Source: a virus. Taken from it: DNA of 20,787 bases. This document shows positions 1 to 6,441 of this stretch, piece by piece (the stretch's first letter is position 1; each line of letters begins with the position of its first letter). Where the stretch lies: IMG/VR virus record IMGVR_UViG_3300032053_000653, positions 1-20,787 of that record; one strand, given 5' to 3'. The notes below the pieces were generated by a model. The model did no database searches. It worked only from the letters and a program-made list of their open reading frames with translations, and was not told the origin of the DNA. The translations under genes were made by a program, and so were the position numbers.

Positions 1-1
1 T

Positions 2-568
2 GTAGATATAGATGATTTAGTAAATTTATTAAATAATTCATTTAACTTAGAATTAATGGAGTTAAATACTATTAGTGAAAATGAAATACCAAAAAATCTA
101 AATAGTATATATTTTATTGATAAGATAATTAAAAATTTTAAGAATCTAAAATATATTAAAGTAAATGTTTCTGATAAAAGATTATATTCTAGAATGTTAG
201 CAACTAATACTGGTCAATTTATTATTAATTTTGATTTTAAGATAATAACATCTGTAATAGATTTTTCTGAATATATTTCTAGTAAAGAAGAATATGATAT
301 TCTAAATAAGATACTAAAAGATATAGGTTTAATAAATGATGATCCATTTACAATAGGTAAAGCATATATTAATACAAAATCTCAGATGTTTATAACATTA
401 TTGAGATTAAATGAATCAGTATATGTTAATGAAAATGATGAAGTTAATACTGAGATATATAATGCTGAAAAATTTTTAGAAATTTTTGATTTAATTTTTG
501 AATTAGTAGATATTAAGGTAGCACAGGATGACTGTAAATTAGTACTAATTACTGATTATTTAAATTAA
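2..568 (+). CDS. hypothetical protein, probably 5'-truncated by window edge
   Basis: I do not recognise this protein. The frame is open from base 2, and the first in-frame ATG is at 56, giving 170 residues. The 18 codons upstream of that ATG (V-D-I-D-D-L-V-N-L-L...) have the same Ile/Asn/Asp-rich composition as the rest, so the gene may well begin outside the window. It is acidic, with alternating strand-like and helical segments, and has no signal peptide, membrane segment or cysteine motif. It sits upstream of structural and packaging genes, where T4 has the neck and tail-completion genes 13, 14 and 15, so a neck role is possible. That is position-based inference only. Confidence 0.6.
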   Translation, partial: VDIDDLVNLLNNSFNLELMELNTISENEIPKNLNSIYFIDKIIKNFKNLKYIKVNVSDKRLYSRMLATNTGQFIINFDFKIITSVIDFSEYISSKEEYDILNKILKDIGLINDDPFTIGKAYINTKSQMFITLLRLNESVYVNENDEVNTEIYNAEKFLEIFDLIFELVDIKVAQDDCKLVLITDYLN

Positions 569-611
569 TTATAGATAATTGCGGGAGTTATAAATATTTT
601 TATGATAAATA

Positions 612-619
612 TATAAATA
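612..619 (+). promoter_or_regulatory. T4-late-like TATAAATA box
   Basis: TATAAATA matches the T4 late-promoter consensus and ends 12 bases before the ATG at 632. A second copy lies near 588. In DNA this AT-rich such 8-mers occur by chance, so position before a gene is the only support. Confidence 0.35.
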
Positions 620-631
620 ACGTACCTATAA

Positions 632-880
632 ATGCTATATAATGATAGGAAAAATTTAAAAAGACTTAAAGAATTAACAGAAATTCTGGAACGGGTACCA
701 AATTCTTATCTTGATACTACGATGGATTTAATTTCTCATCTAGAATCAATAATTAATGAAGTTAATCCAATTATTTTAAATGAAAATAATACTGAATTTA
801 AGATAAAATATTATGCCACATTATTTAAATCTATTTCTGATTTAATTAAAAAAGAAAAAGAAAAGCTTAGTGTATTATGA
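632..880 (+). CDS. small hypothetical protein
   Basis: This 82-residue protein is predicted to be almost wholly helical. Leu/Ile/Glu/Lys are spaced like a coiled coil (L-K-R-L-K-E-L-T-E-I-L near residues 9-19), and the C-terminus is lysine-rich (K-K-E-K-E-K). There is no signal peptide, membrane segment or recognisable catalytic motif. It follows a TATAAATA-like box and its stop overlaps the next start (ATGA), which suggests translational coupling with the membrane-anchored protein downstream. The function is unknown. The helical character and the context would fit a small virion or assembly protein, but nothing here proves it. Confidence 0.72.
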   Translation: MLYNDRKNLKRLKELTEILERVPNSYLDTTMDLISHLESIINEVNPIILNENNTEFKIKYYATLFKSISDLIKKEKEKLSVL

Positions 881-1233
881 CTGAATCAGAAAAATCTAAA
901 AGACCTGAAAAAGGCTGGAATGAGTATGGTATATTAGTACTTAAGGAATTAGAAAGACTTAATGATAATTTTGAAAGTCTTAGAAAAGATATGGATGAAA
1001 AATTCAAGCAAATTAATGATAAAATAGTTATTATTAATTCAATTGAAAAATCTGTATTAGAAACTGAAAACTGGGTAGAAAAAGTAAATGATATTTGGTC
1101 TCCAACTCAAATGAAAGAAGCTAAAGATGAATTATATAATCAGAAAAATAAATGGACAGCAACTGTTGCTATATTTACATTTATTCAAATAATAATTACA
1201 ATTCTAATAGCATTAAAGGGTAAAATATTCTAA
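877..1233 (+). CDS. small coiled-coil protein with C-terminal membrane anchor
   Basis: This is a 118-residue protein. Residues 1-15 are polar, and residues 16-90 form a charged helical region with coiled-coil spacing (E-L-E-R-L-N-D-N-F-E-S-L-R). A single hydrophobic segment at about residues 92-113 (V-A-I-F-T-F-I-Q-I-I-I-T-I-L-I-A-L) is followed by a short basic tail. The likely topology is a tail-anchored inner-membrane protein facing the cytoplasm. Similar small coiled-coil plus one-TM proteins are common near tail and neck genes of T4-like phages, but I cannot assign a function. The start overlaps the stop of the preceding gene by four bases. A holin-like or membrane-tethered assembly role is possible but unsupported. 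Confidence 0.78.
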   Translation: MTESEKSKRPEKGWNEYGILVLKELERLNDNFESLRKDMDEKFKQINDKIVIINSIEKSVLETENWVEKVNDIWSPTQMKEAKDELYNQKNKWTATVAIFTFIQIIITILIALKGKIF

Positions 1234-1247
1234 AATAACTTTCAATA

Positions 1248-1255
1248 TATAAATA
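1248..1255 (+). promoter_or_regulatory. T4-late-like TATAAATA box
   Basis: TATAAATA ends 15 bases upstream of the ATG at 1271, in the 37-base gap between two genes. It is consistent with a late promoter giving a very short leader. Chance occurrence is not excluded. Confidence 0.38.
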
Positions 1256-1270
1256 AAAGTTATCTAAATA

Positions 1271-3244
1271 ATGGTTAATGGCAATATAGTGAACTCTGCT
1301 GAAGATTCACTGCTAATAAAATTAGTTGCAGCTTATAAGCTACTAAAGCATATAGTGTCATATGAAGATCATACTATAGGTGAAGATAGTGAAAACTATT
1401 TTAAAAAATGGTTTAGATGGTCAACAGATAATACAATCTTTTCTGATTGGATTATTTTATCAAATATAAATCTTAATAATCTTAATTTAGATCCAGATAA
1501 TGATTTTTGGATAGAATATAAATATGACGTACAGGAACTAAATACTGGCCATACATTAGAATTTAAATCAATCGCGCTCGAAGTTGTTACTAGGCAAGGC
1601 CGATTACTTGCACAAACTCAAGTTAGTACAAGCGCATGTGATCCAAGTGATTCACATTGTTTCGGTAATCTAATAATAGAAGATTGTTGTGATAAGAATG
1701 ATAATATATTTAAACCATATAGTTTATTAACTAATGCTAATTGCTTTTATGATCAGTTATCAAAATTAACAAGTGATATATTTGGACACTGTGTTAAATA
1801 TTATCGAATCGAACCTGATAAAGATAGTGAAGATTTTATATTTAAGGAATATAGTATGTTTAATAGAAATACTGCCAAAGATATTAAAGTATTAGTTCCT
1901 GATAATGAGTTTCCACCTAATGATTTTCAGTTTGATCCATTTGGTGGCATGAATTTCGAAGGCTTTGAAATTCATATAACACGTCAAGAATTTGAAGAAG
2001 CCTTTGGTGCAAAACAACGACCTAGAGAAAGAGATTCAATGTATTTCCCTATTAATCAAAGAATGTATACAGTTAATTCTGTAGCACTTGCTGATGAAAT
2101 TAATGCAATGCATACCTACTTTAAAATTAAATTAAGAAAATTTGAAGATAGTAAAAATATTAATGATACTCCAGAAATTTCTAAAGAACTTGATGATTTA
2201 GTTGTAAGCATGGAAGAAATAGTTAATGATAAAGTACAAGAAGAAGTATTAAAAGTAACTAAGCCTCAACAATATAAAACTATAGGTACTGATAAAAATG
2301 ATTATGTTAGAAGTGATTTAAATGTAGATATTAAAATTGTTGATGAAAAAATTAATAATAATTGGACAATTGTTTCTAAAAATTATTATAATTTATCTAA
2401 ATTAAGTCCTGGCGTTGTTGCAATTAAATATAGATTATCTGCTAAATTAACATCTACTGAAAATAGAGCATATACTGCCTGGTTTAAACCTCAGTTTAAA
2501 ACTTCTAAAGCCAAGTTAAATATTTCAGCTTTCACTAATTCATCTGGAAAATTACAAGTAGGTACTATTAATGCAAATGGATTATCTATTAATGATAGAG
2601 TTGAAATATTTGATGCAATTGGGTATTCAAATATGATATTAACAGTAATATCAATTATTGATGATACTAACTTTATTCTAGATTTAACGTATGACCCATT
2701 AATATCATCAGTAAATACTAAAGTTCAATTAAAAGAACGTGCTACACTATTATATGGATATAATACGCTTATTACTAATTCAGATATAGGTATGTCTATA
2801 GAAGCTTATAAGGGTTATATAGTAGTTTCTATTAATGACAAAGAATACTTCTTTAAATTAAATGAATCTGATTATACTACAGCTGTTTGGTATAGCTTTA
2901 TTGTAAATTTATCTAATAAATTTAACACATTAAGTACTCATGTATATAAATTAGAAAAACAGTATACTTATACAAATCCACAAGCTGAAGATTCATCATT
3001 AACTCCGGTAGGATATGAAATAAAAACTAATCTAGAAAATATTGAATTTAATACAAATTCACAATATACATTATTGGGTAGTCCTTTATTTTTAACAAAT
3101 GTTAGAATATTTGATTTGCCAATTGAAGAAGAAGAACAACAGAATGTATTAAATCAGCTCGTTGTATATGATACTCAACATGCGCTACTTGTAGATAATG
3201 CACTAAATCAATTAAAACTTCTAAAAATGGAAAATCCAAGATAA
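1271..3244 (+). CDS. putative virion structural protein (657 aa)
   Basis: This large acidic protein directly precedes the terminase genes, where T4-like phages keep neck and tail-completion genes. Residues 1-130 include W/F-rich strands. A Cys cluster lies at about 123-140 (A-C-D-P-S-D-S-H-C-F-G, then D-C-C), and residues 285-325 look helical. From about residue 380 to the end it is beta-rich, with Y-T-A-W-F, W-Y-S-F and a final N-V-R-I-F-D-L-P-I-E-E-E segment reminiscent of concanavalin/LamG-like jelly rolls. The C-terminus (V-V-Y-D-T-Q-H-A-L-L-V-D-N-A) ends in E-N-P-R. I infer a virion component, perhaps with a carbohydrate- or protein-binding beta-sandwich. No exact family is recognised, and fibre, whisker or neck roles remain open. 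Confidence 0.85.
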   Translation: MVNGNIVNSAEDSLLIKLVAAYKLLKHIVSYEDHTIGEDSENYFKKWFRWSTDNTIFSDWIILSNINLNNLNLDPDNDFWIEYKYDVQELNTGHTLEFKSIALEVVTRQGRLLAQTQVSTSACDPSDSHCFGNLIIEDCCDKNDNIFKPYSLLTNANCFYDQLSKLTSDIFGHCVKYYRIEPDKDSEDFIFKEYSMFNRNTAKDIKVLVPDNEFPPNDFQFDPFGGMNFEGFEIHITRQEFEEAFGAKQRPRERDSMYFPINQRMYTVNSVALADEINAMHTYFKIKLRKFEDSKNINDTPEISKELDDLVVSMEEIVNDKVQEEVLKVTKPQQYKTIGTDKNDYVRSDLNVDIKIVDEKINNNWTIVSKNYYNLSKLSPGVVAIKYRLSAKLTSTENRAYTAWFKPQFKTSKAKLNISAFTNSSGKLQVGTINANGLSINDRVEIFDAIGYSNMILTVISIIDDTNFILDLTYDPLISSVNTKVQLKERATLLYGYNTLITNSDIGMSIEAYKGYIVVSINDKEYFFKLNESDYTTAVWYSFIVNLSNKFNTLSTHVYKLEKQYTYTNPQAEDSSLTPVGYEIKTNLENIEFNTNSQYTLLGSPLFLTNVRIFDLPIEEEEQQNVLNQLVVYDTQHALLVDNALNQLKLLKMENPR

Positions 3245-3293
3245 TCTTTGGATTAACAAATAGATTAGTTATATTAATCAATATATAATATAA

Positions 3294-3301
3294 TATAAAT
3301 A
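3294..3301 (+). promoter_or_regulatory. T4-late-like TATAAATA box
   Basis: TATAAATA ends 10 bases before the ATG at 3312, inside a 67-base A/T-only intergenic spacer. It is a candidate late promoter for the packaging genes. The surrounding TA repeats make it weak evidence alone. Confidence 0.38.
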
Positions 3302-3311
3302 AATATAATAT

Positions 3312-4028
3312 ATGTCTTCTGGCGCAGGTAAAAAAATAAGAAAGGAACTTGATGATACATTAAATGGATTATTAGAGGATGATAATCTTCTTGGGAGTGT
3401 AATGGATATTGAAAGTGATTTACCTGCAGTTAAACCTATACGGAAAACTAATTATGATGAATTAAAATCTAAAGCTGAAGATAAAGCTAAAAAAACAATT
3501 AATTCATTAATGAAATTTTATCTTACTGAAGATATTATTAATCAAGATGAATATGTTAAAGCTAGTTCAAAAATACATGAGATGACACTAGCCAGTTTAT
3601 TATTTCAATTAGAAACAGCTGAGCGTGCATTAGTAATATTATTAGAAACCATTGATGGTGGAGAACTTGCCCCAAGGATGTTTGAAGTATTAGGTACATT
3701 ACAAAAATCAATGCTTGATATTATTAAAAGTCAAACAATGTATTTAATGGCTGCAGAAGAAGGGGCTAAGAAACTTTCAAGAGATATTGAAGTTTATACT
3801 GGATTAAAAAGAACTACTATTCAGTCTAATACTAATACTAGTGGTAATATAACAAGAGGTACTAAATCTTTAATGCAAAGTATACAAACTGAAATTAAAG
3901 AAGAGATAGAAGCTGATAGTATAAATATAGTACAATTTAAAGATTTATCTATTAATGCACCATTAGATGAAGGCAATGATTATAGTGAAGATAATAGTGG
4001 TGAAGATTTATCTCAAGAAGAAGATTAA
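3312..4028 (+). CDS. terminase small subunit, T4 gp16-like
   Basis: This 238-residue, largely helical protein sits just upstream of the large terminase, apart from one inserted gene. Residues about 50-175 form the helical core: a segment with E-T-A-E-R-A-L-V-I-L-L-E-T-I, then E-L-A-P-R-M-F-E-V-L-G-T-L-Q-K-S, then a coiled-coil-like helix. That pattern (paired helices, then PRmfEVLgtL) resembles gp16-type small terminases, which form rings that regulate the gp17 motor. The C-terminal 40 residues are highly acidic (D-E-G-N-D-Y-S-E-D...E-E-D), plausible as a disordered tail. It is longer than T4 gp16 (164 residues). The assignment rests on motif pattern and gene order, not on a catalytic signature. 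Seven bases separate it from the next ATG. Confidence 0.65.
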   Translation: MSSGAGKKIRKELDDTLNGLLEDDNLLGSVMDIESDLPAVKPIRKTNYDELKSKAEDKAKKTINSLMKFYLTEDIINQDEYVKASSKIHEMTLASLLFQLETAERALVILLETIDGGELAPRMFEVLGTLQKSMLDIIKSQTMYLMAAEEGAKKLSRDIEVYTGLKRTTIQSNTNTSGNITRGTKSLMQSIQTEIKEEIEADSINIVQFKDLSINAPLDEGNDYSEDNSGEDLSQEED

Positions 4029-4035
4029 TATTTAT

Positions 4036-5229
4036 ATGAATAAATTTAAAACATACAGTGACTTAATATTAGAATCTAAAAAATCTATGTCATTACCAAA
4101 AACAGTATATATAATTAATAAACTTTTTAAAAAAGAAAATAAAAGTTTATACGTAGTCGGTGGTGCATGTAGAGATTTTTTACTGGGAATTAAACCGAAG
4201 GATTTTGATTTAGCAACTGATGCAAAGCCTGCTGAAGTTATATCTATATTAAATTCTGCTGGAATTAATAATTTTCCAAAGGGTGAGGCATTTGGTGTAA
4301 TTTCTGCAGTAACAGAAGATGGTGAATTTGAAATAACTACATTTAGGGCTGATTTAAGTAAAGGTCGCAGACCTGATGCTGTTGAATTTACAACAATAGA
4401 TAAAGATGTACTTAGACGCGATTTAACAATTAATGCTCTATTTTACGATATTGAACGTAAAGAAGTAGTTGACTTAGTTGGTGGAATTAAAGATTTAAAT
4501 GATAATATTATACGTACTGTAGGTATACCTACTGAGAGATTTAATGAAGACCCATTAAGAAAAATGAGAGCCCTTAGATTTAAAGCTAAATTAGGTGCAA
4601 AATTAGATCCTGCAACTAGAGATGCTTTAATAAAATCTGAATGGAGTAAAAATTTAATTCCATCGGAAAGTTTAGGTAGTATTTCTAAAGAACGAATACG
4701 CGATGAATTTTTAAAATCAATAGAATTTGCAAAGAATCCCATCTTATATTTTAGTTGGTTAGATGAATTTAGATTTTGGCCATTTATATTACCGTCACCT
4801 AATGGCAATAATATAGATACTTCATTTTTAAATAAATCTTATATTGATAGTAATAATGTTGATGTACAATTAGCAACGTTATTGAAAGGTGTAGATTTAC
4901 ATAAAAATACTAAGTATGGTTTAATGATTAAGAAGCAATATGCATATACTATAGAACAAATAAGAACTATAGAAACATTACATTTCTTAATGGTATTTAA
5001 ACCTACTGATATAATAGATATTAAAAAAGATTTAGGAATTTCTAAATTAAATATTAAAACATGTTTAGAATTTGCTAAATTTAATCAAATTGATAAAAAA
5101 TTAATTCAAAAACTTTTTGATTTTAATCTTAGTATCAAAGGAGATAACCCGGCATTAAATGGGCTTTCCGGTAAAGCGTATGGTGACAAGTTAAAACAAC
5201 TTGAAGCTGAAGCTTTTGAAAATTATTAA
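4036..5229 (+). CDS. class II tRNA nucleotidyltransferase / poly(A) polymerase-like enzyme with capsid-targeting-like N-terminus
   Basis: This 397-residue enzyme is predicted to add CCA or A residues to RNA 3' ends. The class II (bacterial Cca/PcnB) signature is complete: V-V-G-G-A-C-R-D-F-L-L-G at about 40-51, metal-binding D56-x-D58 in K-D-F-D-L-A-T, R-R-D at 127-129, and the nucleotide-selecting E-D-P-L-R-K-M-R-A at 171-179. A helical C-terminal half ends with G-L-S-G-K-A-Y-G. I chose the ATG at 4036; the frame is open to 3967 but that extension only overlaps the previous gene. From this start the protein begins MNKFKTYSDLILES, which matches the tag of the internal proteins at 17562-20058, with a gp21-like site after I-L-E. 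Its place between the terminase genes is unusual. CCA-adding versus poly(A) specificity cannot be decided by eye. Confidence 0.9.
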   Translation: MNKFKTYSDLILESKKSMSLPKTVYIINKLFKKENKSLYVVGGACRDFLLGIKPKDFDLATDAKPAEVISILNSAGINNFPKGEAFGVISAVTEDGEFEITTFRADLSKGRRPDAVEFTTIDKDVLRRDLTINALFYDIERKEVVDLVGGIKDLNDNIIRTVGIPTERFNEDPLRKMRALRFKAKLGAKLDPATRDALIKSEWSKNLIPSESLGSISKERIRDEFLKSIEFAKNPILYFSWLDEFRFWPFILPSPNGNNIDTSFLNKSYIDSNNVDVQLATLLKGVDLHKNTKYGLMIKKQYAYTIEQIRTIETLHFLMVFKPTDIIDIKKDLGISKLNIKTCLEFAKFNQIDKKLIQKLFDFNLSIKGDNPALNGLSGKAYGDKLKQLEAEAFENY

Positions 5230-5235
5230 TTATGT

Positions 5236-5817
5236 GTGAACGATTTTTTACCATCATCAAATCAATCTGAAACTGAAAGTACTGAACGCGTCGTTTGGAC
5301 TACTGAAAAGGTAGATCAATTAGTAAATGCTCTCAATGAGGGTATTAAAATTAAGGTAGCACTGCCTTACTATGAAGGTGATCCTAGCTGGCGTAAAGGC
5401 GATATAGTATTTGAATATACGGACTTTGAGATTGAAGAATTAAAAAAATGTGCTAGAGATATTACTTATTTTGCTGAGCATTATGCTACAGTAATGACAG
5501 ATGAGGGTCTACAGAGAATCAAATTGAGAGATTATCAATTTGATATGCTTAGGCATTTTGTAAATAATAGGTTTTCTGTTACACTCGCGAGTCGTCAAAT
5601 TGGGAAATGTCTGCGCAAAGATACTAAAATGATTGTTAAAATTAATTCTTTACATATTTTAAATAAACTGAACGCGTATTTTAAATCAAATTTTACGTAT
5701 GATTCCGAAATAGAAATATATTTCTTTGAGTTACATAATGTTTTGTTTTCAGATACATATTCATTTCTTGACAAATTTAAATTTAAATTATATAAGATTC
5801 TTACGTATATATCATGA
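5236..5817 (+). CDS. large terminase N-terminal part fused to N-intein (split gene)
   Basis: This is the first half of the packaging ATPase. Residues 1-124 are the N-extein, with an adenine/Q-motif-like region (L-R-D-Y-Q-F-D-M-L at about 96-104) and the start of the Walker A loop, A-S-R-Q-I-G-K, at 118-124. T4 gp17 has S-R-Q-L-G-K-T at this point. From Cys125 the sequence becomes intein-like (C-L-R-K-D-T-K-M-I-V-K-I, block A) and ends at a stop after residue 193. The rest of the ATPase lies in the frame starting at 5992. The start is GTG at 5236, six bases after the previous stop; no in-frame ATG precedes residue 86. A functional terminase requires trans-splicing. The stop overlaps the next ATG (ATGA). 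Confidence 0.9.
   Translation: MNDFLPSSNQSETESTERVVWTTEKVDQLVNALNEGIKIKVALPYYEGDPSWRKGDIVFEYTDFEIEELKKCARDITYFAEHYATVMTDEGLQRIKLRDYQFDMLRHFVNNRFSVTLASRQIGKCLRKDTKMIVKINSLHILNKLNAYFKSNFTYDSEIEIYFFELHNVLFSDTYSFLDKFKFKLYKILTYIS
5608..5814 (+). mobile_element. N-terminal half of a split intein (IntN)
   Basis: The intein begins at Cys125 of the upstream terminase fragment, within the P-loop between G-K and T. Block A is C-L-R-K-D-T-K-M-I-V-K-I, with the nucleophilic Cys1. Sixty-nine residues follow before the stop. Block B is absent here and appears in the downstream half, so the break lies between blocks A and B. This early break resembles the atypically split TerL inteins known from metagenomic phages (AceL-TerL type, from memory). 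Confidence 0.85.
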
Positions 5818-5999
5818 AGCTAGTGATATATTATCATAAAATAAAAAAGAAGTCTGCATTACAAATATGGGAATATGATAAACTAAAACATCAAACTGCG
5901 GCTGCACACGGATATAATGTCTTAACTATATGGGAAAGAGATTTCATGAAATTCCCAGAAGAGCAAATAAAAAAATGTATGGATTTTATAAATGAATAA
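5814..5999 (+). pseudogene. homing-endonuclease remnant in the intein fracture (Vsr-like/EDxHD type)
   Basis: This 61-codon frame lies between the two intein halves and overlaps both neighbours (4 bases upstream, 8 bases downstream). Residues about 19-61 (W-E-Y-D-K-L-K-H-Q, H-G-Y-N-V-L-T-I-W-E-R-D, then I-K-K-C-M-D-F-I-N) match the C-terminal end of Vsr-like phage homing endonucleases, which typically read 'GYkvLriWE.D' and end in a K-C-x-x-F-I helix. Such enzymes are usually 150 residues or more, and the catalytic N-terminal part and any zinc finger are missing here, so it is probably an inactive remnant. It may still be translated and could couple translation to the downstream half. A free-standing endonuclease between split-intein halves is the arrangement described as a fractured gene. 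Confidence 0.62.
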
Positions 6000-6441
6000 A
6001 TACATTAAGCAATACTTAAGTCTTTTAATATTAAACCTAATCCAATTAATAGAATTCTATCAATATAGAAATCTAAATTTAGATGAAAATGATATTAACA
6101 AGAAAATAATTTCATCTAAAGAAATAGATGGAATTTTAATATCTACTGATACGGGATTTAAACCTATATCTCATATACATGATACTCAACCATATAAATT
6201 ATGGAAAATACAAACGGAGTCTGGTTTATTTCTAGAAGGAGCTGACAATCATATAATATTTAAAGAAGGATTAATAGATACATTCATTAAAGATATTAAA
6301 TGCAATGATTATATCCACACAGTAAACGGATTAGAACGTATTACATCAGTTACTAATTATAATGTAAAGATTAGTATGTTTGATGTTACTGTTGCTGATG
6401 AGAATCATAGATTTTATTCTAATGGGATATTATCTCATAAT
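5992..6441 (+). mobile_element. C-terminal half of the split intein (IntC)
   Basis: Residues 47-150 carry the remaining splicing blocks. Block B is G-A-D-N-H-I-I-F with His87, and block F is M-F-D-V-T-V-A-D-E-N-H-R-F-Y with D131 and H139. Block G is G-I-L-S-H-N, with penultimate His149 and terminal Asn150, followed by Thr151 as the +1 nucleophile. All residues needed for splicing appear intact. No endonuclease domain is fused to this half. Confidence 0.88.

Noticed and set aside
1519-1530. TATAAATA inside the 657-residue gene
   Set aside because: It is intragenic and not near a start. It serves as a reminder that this motif occurs by chance in such AT-rich DNA.
3967-4035. Upstream ATG extending the nucleotidyltransferase by 23 codons
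   Set aside because: It overlaps the small-terminase gene by over 60 bases, its sequence is a shadow of that gene's acidic tail, and the 4036 start gives a conserved tag.
4443-4808. Antisense frame within the nucleotidyltransferase gene
   Set aside because: It is opposite a gene with full catalytic motifs and has no recognisable domain or leader. The minus-strand frames at 8490, 8878, 15713, 15766, 16235 and 19800 are rejected for the same reason.
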